A stretch of DNA of 64,000 nucleotides from Asterella californica (taxonomy: Eukaryota; Streptophyta; Marchantiopsida; Marchantiales; Aytoniaceae): positions 18,456,001 through 18,520,000 of the forward strand of contig JAYKYS010000009.1 in assembly GCA_036924285.1 (NCBI GenBank), read 5' to 3'. How positions within the stretch are numbered: the stretch's first letter is position 1; every line of letters starts with the position of its first letter. The translations under genes and the position numbers were made by a program. Below, one piece after another: positions 46,984 through 59,270 of the stretch. The notes beneath the pieces were generated by a model. That model was given only the letters and a program-made list of their open reading frames with translations, did no database searches and was not told the DNA's origin.

Positions 46984-47419
46984 ATGGCTGACTCGAGCGA
47001 TGGTGAGGTAGACAGTTGACATATTATATGTGTCCGGGAAGCATCAGTCTACGGAGGAGCTTTTGCTCATTTCGCACATGGATGTGATATGAGCTCATGT
47101 GATTCATGTGCTCGAGAGTATCAAGAAAGACTTCTTGACTTTAACCAAAGATGTCCGGGTGGGTCGAGTCGGGAGAATTTCTACTCCTTATCGTCATGAA
47201 TGTGCTTTACGTAAAGCGGGACTAGATCATGGATCGCTGTCTTCCACCTGCCACCGAAGTCGAGTAGATTTTGCAGTGACACCTTCCACCGGATGCGTAC
47301 TGCCGAGCATATCGGAATTAGAGGATGGAGCAAGGATCGTGTTGACGAGACATGCCAAAACATCCGAGTTCGCTGGAAAACGTGCGGCAGCAAATAACCA
47401 CCCGCAGAAGGGAAGTTGA
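46984..47419 (+). other. Possible small gene, weak
   Basis: After a CT-rich leader, an ATG in good context starts MADSSD at 46984-47002 with a GTGAGG donor. An acceptor at 47047 would join a frame rich in Cys (AHGCDMSSCDSCAREYQ) that ends at 47199. That intron would be 45 bases, shorter than any confirmed intron here. Another frame, ending at 47419, reads ISELEDGARIVLTRHAKTSE. No family was recognised. Confidence 0.15.
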
Positions 47420-48646
47420 AGTGAGCTGATGACGACATATAGACAATGGAGCGTTGATTGTACTAGACGTTTCCGGGCCAAAGTCCTACACGGAGAGAAC
47501 GAGGAATGTCGGCTTGTACATGATATGATGCACAGGTATGACTGGCGTCCTCGATCACGAAAGTAGAGGAGAAAGCTGACTGCTGCTGTGTTGAGGATAA
47601 TATGTAAGTATCGGCGGGTCCTCAGTACAATACCCCCGACACGACCGGTACAGTGCGATTCCAAGATGGCTGGTGCGGTAATGATAGACACATATGCTTC
47701 CGACGTTCCGAGTCCAGTTCGAAACCACGCAGATTGGTCGTTTCTGTTGTACAGTTCCGTCCAGATGACACCCGAATGCGTCAGACAAAGCTGACACTAC
47801 CAGTCGACGTCTCAGCAAACTCGCAACTGATTCTAAAGTTTGCGAGCTTTGAGGAACTTCCCGGACTTCACTCAAGTTCATCTATGCCGGCCAGCACCCA
47901 CCTAAGGACGTGAAGCTGCCCATGCAGAATCTAGTGCGTCGAGAGTCTACGGCTTGGCAAACTAGACGGTTCAGTGTCACCGATATGCTTTTGGAATTCG
48001 TGCCATGTTTGTCAGAACCTCCTTCGCCGTGGTCTCTCTGTGCAGATTCAGCGTAGGTAGGTCGAAGAGACCCTCGCTTTTACACAGCAAAAGCTTCCCA
48101 GGTGGGTCTGCGGTCGTGTTTTCCAAATTAGGTCTTTCCACCTCCGAGAATCCTCCTAGCTATCTCGGATAAAGTGGCTCAACATAACGGAAAAGAAGAG
48201 TTTCTTATCCGAGTGAAAAATCTTTCAAGGTGATACTTTCTGCCATTTCGTGAGAAAATGAATGATACTTTTCTTAGCAGCATTCGTGCCTTTCATTGGC
48301 ACTGTCTTCTTTTGCTTCTGAGGGGGTCTACAGCGTTGACAAACCTCCACTGGACTATACACTTTGCAAAAACTTTACCCGTGCACCAATATATATATAT
48401 TCTTTTCTTTGTATTCGGTTTGTATTCGACAAGGAGAGCTTTCACCGTACCGAATAGTTGACTCAAGTGTGATGTTGAATCGCTCATCATCAGTGTCAGG
48501 ATTTGCACTTTCTACATTCTGAGGCGAAACAGAGTCTCTTCTATTGTCCATGTCTGCTGGTAGATCTCTTCTTCCACATGTCATAGCGTTATGTCTCATG
48601 CCTCCCCATACAAAAAGTAGACTTTGAGAATCTAAGCCTACTAAAG
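47420..48646. other. Intergenic DNA
   Basis: Overlapping frames on both strands at 47555-47913 have no recognisable domain. No RNA gene was seen. Confidence 0.4.
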
Positions 48647-48812
48647 ATTGATGTTCCAAGTGGTTTAGCTTACAGTTCTCTAAGTGGGTTCAGTCCTTTG
48701 TGAGTAAGGTTGAAGGTGTATTTGTTACAAACTGTTAACGAAGCTTCTGGTCCGAGACTATTAACAGTCTCATGGTCCGTGAAGATCATATAATAACATT
48801 TACCATTTACCA
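48647..48812 (+). repeat. tRNA-derived SINE, copy 2
   Basis: Begins GATTGATGTTCCAAGTGGTTTAGC, with a B-box remnant GGGTTCAGTCC, then ACAAACTGTTAACGAAGCTTCTGGTCCGAG and CAGTCTCATG as in copy 1, and ends in two or three ATTTACC units at 48798-48812. Compared with 20393-20610 it lacks about 15 bases just before the B box and part of the body, so it is an older or deleted copy. Confidence 0.85.
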
Positions 48813-48950
48813 TTATCTTCTCTTCATAAGGTAAATCCAATAACCATTTATCTCCTCTCCAGAATGTATCGTGGAAATTTTTTTTCAACTCATATCTAGT
48901 AACAATATGTCCTAGAAAGTTGAAGAGTCATGATGTTAAACGCTGTAAAT

Positions 48951-49160
48951 TCTTCCAAATGCTTTTATGCGCATATCTTTGTCTTCCTCCTCAAGCCATG
49001 TAAAGTTGCATAGTTCTCGTAGTCTTCTATATACTTAACGGTCTTCTCGTAATCTTCTTCCAAATGCTTTTATGCGCATATCTTTGTCTTCCTCCTCAAG
49101 CCATGTAAAGTTGCATAGTTCTCGTAGTCTTCTATATACTTAACGGTCTTCTCGTAATCT
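48951..49160. repeat. Perfect tandem duplication of 105 bases
   Basis: Unit 1 starts at 48951 and unit 2 at 49056. Both begin TCTTCCAAATGCTTTTATGC and run identically to CTCGTAATCTTCT. No mismatch was seen, so the duplication is recent. All frames through the unit meet stops. Confidence 0.95.
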
Positions 49161-50405
49161 TCTTGACCCAAACGAATAAGCTTCGTTTTATCAATATAAA
49201 AAATGATGGAAACCATATCTGCTTGAGAATCTCGTATGCACCGAGGACTGTGAGAGATTCATTGATGTGAATTCTTTCATTTCTATCAATCATCTTGCTT
49301 GAATTCGAGACTCCAACCTCACGAACTCTCGTGAACTACAGAACAAGAGTAGTGAACGGAACAGAAGCACTTGGAGTGGAGAGGAGAGTGAGAGTTTGTC
49401 TGTTACTCAGTGATGTCCACTATTTTTATTGCAAAGTGGCTTCACTCGTGAATTCAGTTCACCACTTGTACTTTTAACCACGTTCTCCTCTCAAACCCCT
49501 CTTTTTTGCTCTCTCTCTCTAAACCAGTGCGATGTGATTGTGATTCCTGAACAAAGTTAACTGTGAGTGTTTATCCACACTGTTTGGTATCAAACTGTGA
49601 GTTTATTATATTTGCAGTTAGAGAATGAGAATTTTAAACTTTGACACCATCTAATTTGAAATTTCCCAGTCAAAACATTGTGGGATTTCTGCAAGCCATG
49701 ATAGTCTTGTACCCGACTCACATCGTGTCTACATGTACGCCAGATTGACATAGTGCAGTCATTAAAAAACAGACAATTTATAGTCGTAACTGATATCTAA
49801 AGAGCAGATGGTAAGTGCAATTTGAGACATTCTTCCTCACGTACGTTAGTGTTCTTTACATACCCCTACTTTGAGGACAGCTTCAGCAGAAAATAACTAC
49901 GAAAGGTCATGTACAAAATTCTTAAAAATTGCATGAGTACAATGTTAAAATTAAAAAGAATTAAAATTAGTAAAATTCCAATATATTTGACTGGACAATG
50001 AACGAAATGTAGAAAATATGAATTTTCTTAAGGTTAATTAAAAAAGATTCAGAAGTTTTCAAATTTCCTTTTTATTTCAATCTCGAGTCCAGAACCTCAT
50101 TCGTAAGAAAAAGTAAATACTCAATAAACAAATGCAGAATCTCACCTTGAGTTACGGAACATGTTACTTTGTGAAAAAAACAGGAAAAACAAGGAGTTAC
50201 GCTTGCAATGGAACTGTTGGGCTATGCGTTAATGATTTATTTAGATCTATCTTTTTTTTTCCTTTTTTTTTCGATTTTCTTTTTTTCGATTTCATCCGTC
50301 TGGTCTCACTATTTTTCTTTTCTTTCCAGTTTTCGCAACGATTCTACCCCTCCGTTCTGTTACCTGACAAAGATTCATCTTTTCTTTTCTGGTTTCACAA
50401 TATAG
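49161..50405. other. Intergenic DNA
   Basis: No gene recognised. A T-rich tract with repeated TTTTTTTC lies at 50250-50290. Confidence 0.45.

Positions 50406-50436
<31 letters not shown>
50406..50436. repeat. (TA)n microsatellite
   Basis: An uninterrupted alternating TA tract of about 31 bases, flanked by TATAGCTATA on the left and by ACACGTATAGCTATG on the right. Confidence 0.95.
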
Positions 50437-50439
<3 letters not shown>

Positions 50440-51690
50440 GTATAGCTATGCTGACGCATGGCTAAAACTTGGAGTAGTACGCTATACTGCAAGACGTAAA
50501 AGGTTCTGACTAGAAGCCACCACAGGAGTCAAGACTGAGGTAAGACTTGCTCACTTCTAACTCTCTGTCTAACTCACGCGACATGAGTCTACTCCCGTTT
50601 CTGGTTACAGGATCAACTTTGACACACAATAATAAACACACAATACTGTAAAAGCTCTTCGTCCTACGCGACAAACAATATCTTTAACTGCACCACGTGT
50701 GCAGTCAACAACTATCCATCAGCAGAAAGAAAAATTCACTCCTTTTGCTGCTTATAATACTTTAAAGAGAGGAATACATAGAGTTAACTCTACTCATATT
50801 AATTGTTATCGTGTGATTCTGTATCAATCAGAATGACCATCCGATGAAATGAAAAATAACGATATGTTATTATTTCTAGCAGCTTTTTACTCCCTCAGTC
50901 CCTCGCAAGAACATTAGAGCTCTCTAAGTCCCTCGAACTTGAGAATTTCTTCCTCGGTCCCTTGACCGATAACTAGCAGTTTTACATCCCAATCGAGCTG
51001 GTTTTGATGAAATCACAATTCACATACAACTGCAAGGGCACTGGTACTTTAATGTGCAACTGGCAATAACTGCCATCATTTTCACATGAGACGAGACAGA
51101 CGGGAGAGTTTCGCCAAGAATTCTCATGTTTGCAAGTTTAGGGTGTAGACAGTTGGTTTGTGCGCTCTGGATTAGAACTAGATCTGCACAAATTTCCCGT
51201 GCTGAAACACATCGATGCGTGTACTCGTTGGGAAGATATGTTCTTTTGTAGAATTTGAGGAGTGCTGCTGTGATGTTCCGTGGATGTGGGTTGGAAGAAA
51301 GATTCAGCGTTTAGTGAAGAGTTGCAGAGATCGATCGTTGTCGTATTTAGCATGTGAGTGAAATGGTTGCAGCAAGCGTGTTCTCGAACCTCAAGTAAGC
51401 AGTAGTTCTTCAGCATGGAAGGTTTTGAGCTTTAGTAAGTTGATAGATTCTGGAGAACGTGACATTCATGCGAACAGCGAGAGACAAGACGATAATACAT
51501 GTTTCATGTAGCACTCACTGATCACTATGTTCATCATCGACTTGAAGAAGCATTATCGTTATGCATAGTTTGGAGTGCAGGGGAGAAATTGATAGGGATG
51601 ATTGCCGAGGAGTTTGAGAAGTTGTCATTTGCTGATCAGGAAGTGTGTTTGAATGAAGTATGCGATGCGAAATGGTGATTTAAAACCGGT
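50437..51690. other. Intergenic DNA
   Basis: No gene recognised. CCCTC-spaced phrases (TCCCTCGCAAG, TCCCTCGAACT, TCCCTTGACC) near 50895-50965 are a weak short repeat. Confidence 0.4.
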
Positions 51691-51939
51691 TTGAATGCTA
51701 AACCGAATCGTTTTACAGTCTTCGAGGTTGAGAGGCCAGAAGAATTAAAAGATGTTGTAGAGGAGTTGGTGTCTGATCTTGCCCACTGTATGTTTTATCT
51801 TGGTTTGAGAACCATCCGTGAAGACGAGAGCTCTGTAGTTGAGAAAGAAATCCGTCATCTACACCTACACCCTATCTCTCTCCAAGAGAAAGCAACAGAG
51901 AGTCAAGACACTCGAGCAAATGCTGAAAAAGTTGTATAG
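51570..51939 (+). CDS. Hypothetical acidic protein fragment
   Basis: Open frames in two parts read AEEFEKLSFADQEVCLNEVCDAKW, a stop, then RFTVFEVERPEELKDVVEELVSDLA and EKEIRHLHLH, ending at 51939. The second part (51691-51939) is a continuous acidic helix-rich frame. I do not recognise it. It could be a decayed mobile-element gag or a host pseudogene. Confidence 0.25.
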
Positions 51940-53119
51940 TGTTCTGGACCTACAGAGATAAGTCAAAGATGCGACTGACGATTGGTAGTGACGTTAGCTA
52001 AGAGAGATGTAGTCTGTATAGTAAGAGCTGTACATCGAGCTAAAATTTCAGCTTGAGCATTTTTGTTTATACAATTGTGTCCTTCAGGACAACAACATGC
52101 ACAACGGCTTTGAGGTCATTTGTCTATAAACCCAGATCCTGTTTGTAACACTACTTGTTATAAAACTACGGAGTTAATCGAACATGTGATTTCTATCAGC
52201 GGTTTACAAGTGGAACCAGCTGAGTCTCTTCTCTTCGAATGTATGTACGCTGCATTCTAGCTTTGTCTTCCGTCACTGATCTCATCTCAGCCTTGAAGGT
52301 GACAGCATGAACATGATTTAAATTTGTTTTGTTAAGTTTCCATCAGGTCTTTGCTTTTGTTCCGAGATGATAAGCATTAGTTGTGACATGAAGATCTCCT
52401 TAAGCCCTAGTCGGAATTTGCAGATCAAGTTGAATGACTGTAATCGCAGTGAATCTTACACAAGTTTATCTATTGGTTTTGTTGTGGTGGTAATAAGTCA
52501 TGAGGCCGATATGAAGATGAGAAAACTCAGAAAAATGGAGTTTGATAGCTTTGTCTGTTAGGAACGAGACACAATTCATCCCGAAAAATCTTTTTGAATT
52601 TCTCTGACCCGCTGATTTATCTAGTGATATAAAACTGCTAGTAGGAAAACTGAGTCCTTAAACAGGAGCAACGCTCGATATGTACATGCTCTTCTAGTAG
52701 CTACTATAGCTATCTAACTAGTAGCGCTTGAACGTGTTAACATGAGAACCTCCTTTTACCTCGTGAAGAACTTCATGTTGAGAACCAGCTTGCAAAGCGT
52801 TGCAGACACGAGAAGGTAGTTTCATTTGTAGTGTATTCACCAACGTGATTAGGCAAACATTCAAACGCAAAGAAAAACCATATTCATTACTATACCAAAA
52901 CAATTGGACATGGAAGCACAGAAGAAACATTTATTGCATTATGGCTGTAAACTAAGTGTGCACATACACTATGTTATCCCTATGAACCTAGCACATGGAA
53001 AAGTGTTCAAAAACTGTGAAGGTTTACATAGCACACAAGAGCTATCGCTGATGCATGGCTATATAATACATAAAACTTGAAATGACAAAAACTACAACAA
53101 TCACCTCCGCTGCAGTCTT
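51940..53119. other. Intergenic DNA
   Basis: No recognisable gene. Frames at 52367-52561 and 52718-52930 have no domain. Confidence 0.4.
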
Positions 53120-53505
53120 CTCCTAAGATCACGAAGAGCAACTCAACTTCAGATCACAGGCGAACAAAACTCTGATATAGGTATCTCTACGAGTCAATTT
53201 TCATCACCTCTCTCAAACCGTCCATTGAAACTTCGTATCATCTTCAATTTCTTGAAGAAATCGGTGTTTTGATCTTGATGGATCCAAGGATAGCAAGTTT
53301 GGACTCCGGAATGATCGGAACAGTCCAACTCTTCATATCATTGAAGCACTCCAAATTCTCTTCCTTACATCCCAAGTTCTTCTAGAACACACCTTCCGAT
53401 CCCTCTCTTCACAAACCGTCTTAACAAACTCGTAGTCTGCACAGATCTAAACTCAATGACATCTTGCGCGTATGTATTGGACCTCCTAATCCTCTGAAAC
53501 ATCAC
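53120..53505 (-). repeat. Truncated long direct repeat (left)
   Basis: Collinear with 56375-56760 at clearly less than full identity, including the ending phrases GCGCGTATGTATTGGA / GCGCATGCATTGGAT. Similarity below 53120 is lost. Confidence 0.75.
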
Positions 53506-54499
53506 AGATCCTATCACAGATACAATATAGTCCTTTAAGTTGTCCCTTTACGTCAATTCATAGTATGTGAAGCTTTTCCAAATAATGACCAAGTAATGTC
53601 CTTGCACTCTTAGTATAATGTAAGAACCGCAAATACCTAGTCAACATCGATAGGCTAGGACTTAGTTTGATTTTCCCATACATCATAGTTTTGTCATTAA
53701 GCGTCAATTTAAAGTAAATGAAGTACCCATAGGAAACTAACACCGAGCTCTATCACTTGGTGTACTGAAAGTGAAGAACTAAAAGTTGTATAGTCATATG
53801 AACGTCTTAGGAGCGATAATGCAAAACATCGGATTTGGATTTTCATGTAAGAGCCGATACACGACACGACATCCACCCCCTCTAAACTTGTGCATCTTCC
53901 GATATGCACAAGAGATACCAACCAAGTAGTGGATCGCTACGCACACAGTCTTGTCATCCTACTTTTCATCTTAGTCAACCTCATCCTCAAGCTTGCAACC
54001 TTATCGTCATCTTGAAGTTGCAACCCTATCATTATTTTCTCTAGATCCATGTCTTCTTTCCTCTTCTTCAGCCTTCATCCATTCTCTTGTCTTGAGTTAC
54101 CCCCTCTAGATCTACATATATTTCAATATGCGTTCGAAGACATAGAAGGCAAAAACCATCCTATTATAGAAATACCTCCCATCCACCCAGTTGAATCTCA
54201 TCGTCGAGGTTTGTGACCTAGTGCCGTTAGTAGACATCACCCATCATCTAAATCATCACCGTGTATCATGATTGTAACCCTCAACTTCAAATCAATACAT
54301 GTCATCGTACATATCTTTCTCATCTTTTTTACTTTTTGAAAAAATCCACATTTTTGCAACCAAAATCCTCAACCGCAACTATTATTGTCATGTTGTACAA
54401 TAGTATCATTCTCAAATATCATCCTCCCTTATCTTCTCTTCCGAAAACCTTTACAACCTCCCAAGCATCATCCTCTCAATCCTAATCATCTTTAGCAAT

Positions 54500-55454
54500 G
54501 ACTTTTTTTCCTTTAAGCCATCCATATTTATCATCTTATAACCGTAGCATCGAGAACATATATGCACTATCCTTCACTTTTAGCATGTTGCTCGTCCTTG
54601 ATGATGCCAACGATGACATCACATGCTTCTCTTGTAGCTACACCCCAAACCTCCCATGATATGAACTCAACTTTCACATCTTGAATGCGCTCCTCTCAAC
54701 CTCTCTTCACATCCATCATCATACCAATATCTGGTTGTTGTTTGCCTGCAACCATATCACTCATGTCCATTGTCTATCCCTTAGTCATCTCCTTCTATTA
54801 TGAAGAACTGTTCTCCATTGTCATATCTGGAGAAACAATCTCTTCTTGAACCTTCTCATTCCAAGTCTACTTCTGGAAAGAAGTCTCTTCTCTTATATCC
54901 TCTTGTTTCTTCTGCACTGTGGATGCACTATCCAACTCGAGCTCGTTTGGTCTTACATGCTCGTTCAAATCATCCCATCCTAGCACCATAGCTTGTAACT
55001 TCGACAACTGTAGTAGCATGTATCGCAAAGTAATCATTGACCTACTTCTTCATCTCTCTTTTACCAAAGTTGGCTTGAAAGAGAGTACTCGTACTTCTGA
55101 ATATAACTTTTTCATCCTCGCAAGCGATAATCTCTCGTTGCAAAGACTTTGCAAAGTAATCTTCTTGTTGATGATCAGTATCATCCATGCACTGATGTAT
55201 CCAAGCTGGTTGAGTACAAGCTCCTTCTCATTTGATGATCTCTTATCCTCCAACTTAGTAACCTTAGCTTGCAGATCTTGTATCTTTTGCTGTAGGTCCT
55301 CGATGGTTGGATCCTTCTCATCTACAATCACAAGTGGATGTTGAACATCTAGTACTACCAAAACTGGTGTGGTAGTCAGCGATACAAGTATCAACCTGGT
55401 AACATTTTCCTTTGTATGTCTCCATTTGGCAAGAAGTTCAACTGCTTCATGCAC
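54500..55454 (-). pseudogene. Gag-like coding remnant with coiled coil
   Basis: The longest intact part (55050-55454) reads ELLAKWRHTKENV near its start and a coiled coil IEDLQQKIQDLQAKVTKLEDK in the middle. Further down in shifted frames are QLSKLQAMVLGWDDLNEH and KVEFISWEVWGVATREACD. The regular acidic, helical character over about 950 bases implies an ancestral protein. Position after a promoter-like long repeat suggests gag, but no zinc knuckle or named family is visible. Confidence 0.35.
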
Positions 55455-55539
55455 AATCTCTCAAAATTTATTTGTCAATCCTTCTTTTTCCTCCCCGTCC
55501 TCCAAAAGTAGTTCCAACCGCTCTTGCTATAGCAACCAC

Positions 55540-56366
55540 AAGCTTCGCAAGATATATCAACTGCCACTTTATATACACTCCCGTTTCTTTTTCTCTAAGA
55601 ACACAAAACTGAGAAAGAGACCTCAGTGGTATGTAATCTGCACCCAACTTCATAAAACAAGTCTCCGAATCTCAACCTAGACCTAAAACTACCGAAGAGT
55701 AGCTCAAAACAAGAAAAACGTCCTTTTGCAAACAGAAAGCTTTGCACCAGTATCGCATGAATCAAACCCAGATCCAAACACCATCCACGTACAAATCTTT
55801 AGCTGAAACCAACTACCACCAGCTGTACATAATCAAGCGCAACCTGTAAAGTTAACAAACAATAAGAATTTCACCAGGACTTTAACGAATCCAAAAAATA
55901 TGAAAACTGTAGCGAAGAAAACAAAAAAGATCTATTTGAGAACTTTCTCTTTTTGCCAAACGGTCTTTATATATCAATAAAGTCTTCCATCTTGACTCCA
56001 TTGAATCCAAGAACTCTCAGATCTGACTCTTGACAGCCGAGATATCTATAGTTTTTTATCGTAGATGACCGAACCTCCACAAAATCCTCCTTGTGACTTA
56101 AAACACGTACAACCGTAAAACGAACCGTCTGGTCCGAGATCTATTTCTCTGGTAGATAGATTTGATTATCTTCAACCCAATGAGACTCCAAACAAATCGT
56201 TTGGACTTCCTCTCGCAAAACCACGCAAACAATTTGATAGCAAGAAACAAAAAACAAAAAAGCTCACCTTCAATCACCACACACAACACAACAGTACAAT
56301 CTACATATGATCTCCTCCTATGCATAGATAAGGACTCTTTGATCACGTCGGCATCAAGAACGAAGA
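55540..56366 (-). repeat. Long repeat, inverted partner of 58508-59270
   Basis: On the minus strand this shares, in order, GTTCTTGATGCC, a TTTGTTTCTTGC block, CAAACGATTTGTTTGGA, GAGATATCTCGG-like, TCTGAGAGTTCTTGGA, TTGGTTTCAGCT-like, GGTCTAGGTTGAGATTCG, GTGTTCTTAGAGA and GTGTATATAAA with the plus-strand copy. The similarity is moderate, with many indels. Confidence 0.8.
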
Positions 56367-56760
56367 GTTTGACTCACTGGTCGAGAAACAACCCAACTTT
56401 AAATCATGGACGAACAAAAATCTGACATAAGCGTCTCTCTGCGAACCAATTTCTCTCACATCTCACAAATCATCCGATGAAACTTTGTATCGTCTTCAAT
56501 TTCTTGAAGAACTCGATGTTCTGATCTCGATGGATCCAAGGATAGCAAGTTCGGACTCCAAAATGGCCCGAACGATCCAACTCTCTTTCATAGGTCATTG
56601 AAGTACTCTAAATCTTTTTTCTTACGTCCCAATTTCTTTCAGAACATACCTCCCAATCCGTCTCTTCACTAACCATCTTAATCAACGCGTATCTTGCACA
56701 TATTTGAACTCAGTGACACCTTGTGCGCATGCATTGGATCTCTCAATCTTTTGAAACGAA

Positions 56761-57822
56761 GACAAGAGCACGTGAGCAATATGTGATAAGGTCCAATGTG
56801 ATTGTCTAATGTGATTGTCTTGAGTTGCAAGAAATGTGTTGGTCTTGTGCCCACCCGATGATGTGAGACAATGAGTTCACTCAAGATCCTATGCGACATG
56901 TGGCTCGTGTGTGGTTCTGTAAAACAATGTAGAAGATTTATGTCTAGTCTAAACCTATAATCATCACAGTTGACTTGATGTTGGATTCGATAGTGCTCCA
57001 CCTCCGGTTGTTGTTAAGAAAGATTGATATTTTAGCATGTGAGAACTTGAGAGATGTCATGAGAATGGAGAATTTTAGTTGATGAGTTTATGGGTGTGTG
57101 AATGACTGAACTCAACATTTTTCTCTTCAAGTTCATGGTGTAGGAGGACGTCTAGCTGCAGTTGGGGCTTGGGTCTTGATGAGGTTTAAAACTTGAGGTT
57201 CCACCATGAGAACTGATGCTTTAGCGATTGTGTCTTGAGACATGTCTCTCTGATGCTCTTGATCTATAACGGCCTATGTTACACATAAGAAGTTCGTCTA
57301 TTAGTAAGGTGTTTAGTTATAACTAAGTGTGGAGAACGTTTATTTGCTGCCCAAGTGCTTTAAGGATGTATCAAGTTAGTCATGACTAGCTAAAGTTGAT
57401 TATGGTTAAACTTAACTGTACTTTTGGACAGAATTCATATATTTCTTAAAGAGTGAGCACTATTATCTTGTCATCTTGTGTAAAAGATAGAAAGGAGGTG
57501 AAAAGTATCCATTATCTCCTTTTTGACTTGATATTAGTGATGGGATTAAAGTTGTGGACATTGTGGGCATTAAAAATAAGAAGAGATTCCACATGTCTTT
57601 TTTTTAGTGGGTCTTAGTGCAAAGAGGGGGTGGAAATTCAAGATTCTTTGAGAATGTTTCAGAATCTTTCTAGAAGTTATTGACTTTGAAGGAATAAGTA
57701 CATGTGAAAAGGTAAGAAGCTCGTGTGAATTAATGCTTTTACCTTAAATAATATCTTAGTAAAACTCGGTAAAAATAGTTACGATTGAGTTACCGGAGGA
57801 TATCAAAATAAAAATCTAGAAT
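56761..57822. other. Spacer between the inverted long repeats
   Basis: No gene recognised. A 15-base direct duplication (AATGTGATTGTCTTG type) lies at about 56806-56830. Confidence 0.4.
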
Positions 57823-58223
57823 GTATAAATAGAGGAGTAGAGAAGAACTCCTCGTCCTTATCGTTGAACTCTTCAACTCCAACTATCTCACAGCGCAAGT
57901 GTTCTGTTTGCAAAGTTATGGATCGCAATAAGCGTACTTGTCCTCAACGAGAGATTGTAGCATCAATTGCCTTAGAGCAACCTGCAACTTAGCAACCAGA
58001 ACCTTGACATATGCATAGGGCTAGCTTCGTCAGTGAGTTTGGTTTTGACTATAATGATTCTCACGCTATATTTTCCAAAGAGGAAGACGAGGACTCGGAT
58101 AGTGACCAAGACGAAGAGCTCATATTGGACGTTACGAATGAAGACTTAACCCACATGTTCATTGTCTTCCGAATGCATGATAGAAGTAATGTGTGTGCAT
58201 GTAAGTCATGTGTTCAGATATGA
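57823..58223 (+). CDS. TATA box and hypothetical acidic protein
   Basis: TATAAATA at 57823-57830 is followed about 90 bases later by an ATG (57918) opening MDRNKRTCPQREIVASIALE, which stops at 57991. A further frame, 58011-58223, reads FVSEFGFDYNDSHAIFSKEEDEDSDSDQDEELILDV. The acidic Ser/Asp tract after a short basic start recalls N-termini of some plant DNA-transposon proteins, but no domain confirms this. The two frames could be one protein split by a stop. Confidence 0.25.
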
Positions 58224-58507
58224 TATAGATTTTGGATTCCATGTTGTGCTTCTAGGATTTCACTCGGCTGCAATTGTTTCGAGCTTTATCTGCACGTTGG
58301 ATTTTATGAAGAACCTAACAGAGAATTATCATGTCGCGCATGTATTGGACCACACGTAGTACCTATTTGGCAAGCAGATCTCGTGGCAGAGTGGACGAGT
58401 TTCAGACAATGGAGCATAATTTCACTTCACTGTTGGAGTTTCTTTCGCGCTTCCTCTATGCACCAAGATCCGAAAGAAGATTGGATCAATATTCTCTTCC
58501 TCCGCTC

Positions 58508-59270
58508 TTCGTTCTTGATGCCTATGCGATCAAGGAGTCTTTATCTGCGCATAAGAGAAGATGATACTTAGATTGGATTGTTATGTTATGAGTGGTGAGT
58601 GAAGTTGAGCTGCAGGGAAATAATTTAAGTCAATTTTTTGTTTCTTGCGATCAAAATTTTTGTGAGGTTTTGAGAAGGGAACTCAAAACGATTTGTTTGG
58701 AGTATTGTTGGATTCAAGATAGTCAAATCTATCTACTAGAGAAGACAGATCTCAGATCAGGTGGTCCTTGGTTTAAGTCGAAAGGAAGAGTTTTTGGAGG
58801 TTAGATAAAAAATCGGAGATATCTCGGATGTAGAGAGTCATATCTGAGAGTTCTTGGAGCCAACAGAGTCACGGTGGAAGATACTATCAATATATGAAGA
58901 TCGTTTGGGGAGAAGAGAAAGTTCTGAAATAGGTCTTTTTTGATTTCTTGACTACAGTTTTCATCTTTTTTTGATTCGTTAGAGTTGTAGTTGGTTATGT
59001 ACGGCTTGTGGTAGCTAGTTTCAACTAAGGGCTTGTACATGTATATGGGTTTGAATCGTGCGATAATGATGCAAAGTTTTTTGTTATCAAAGAGATATTT
59101 TCTTTGCTTCCAGCTACGCTTCAGTAGTTTTAGGTCTAGGTTGAGATTCGAAGACTTGTTTTAGGAGGTTGGGTGTAGATTACAGACAACTCAAGTCTAT
59201 TTTTCAGTTTGTGTTCTTAGAGAGAAACAAGAGTGTATATAAAATGAGAGTTTGTATATCTGAAGCTTGT
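58508..59270 (+). repeat. Long repeat, inverted partner of 55540-56366
   Basis: Runs from TTCGTTCTTGATGCC to GTGTATATAAAATGAG and GAAGCTTGT. The sequence left of 58508 does not match the sequence right of 56366, so only part of the long repeat is shared. Confidence 0.8.

Larger units (their letters stand above)
53120..56760 (-). mobile_element. Retroelement-like block bounded by direct long repeats
   Basis: About 385 bases at 53120-53505 match 56375-56760 in the same orientation. Shared phrases include CTTCAATTTCTTGAAGAA and GATGGATCCAAGGATAGCAAGTT. Between them, on the minus strand, a TATA-like TATATAAAG (near 55570) precedes a gag-like coding stretch with coiled-coil. This fits a decayed LTR element read on the minus strand, in which the right repeat is the complete one (about 55.5-56.76 kb) and the left one truncated. 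No reverse transcriptase, integrase or primer-binding site was recognised, so its class is open. Confidence 0.5.

Noticed and set aside
46984..47199. Real two-exon Cys-rich mini-protein
   Set aside because: It needs a 45-base intron, far below the 100 bases or more of confirmed introns in this window, and has no family support.
47227..47881. Long minus-strand open frames of 154 and 108 codons
   Set aside because: They overlap plus-strand frames, have no domain, no conserved motif and no splice context; probably chance.
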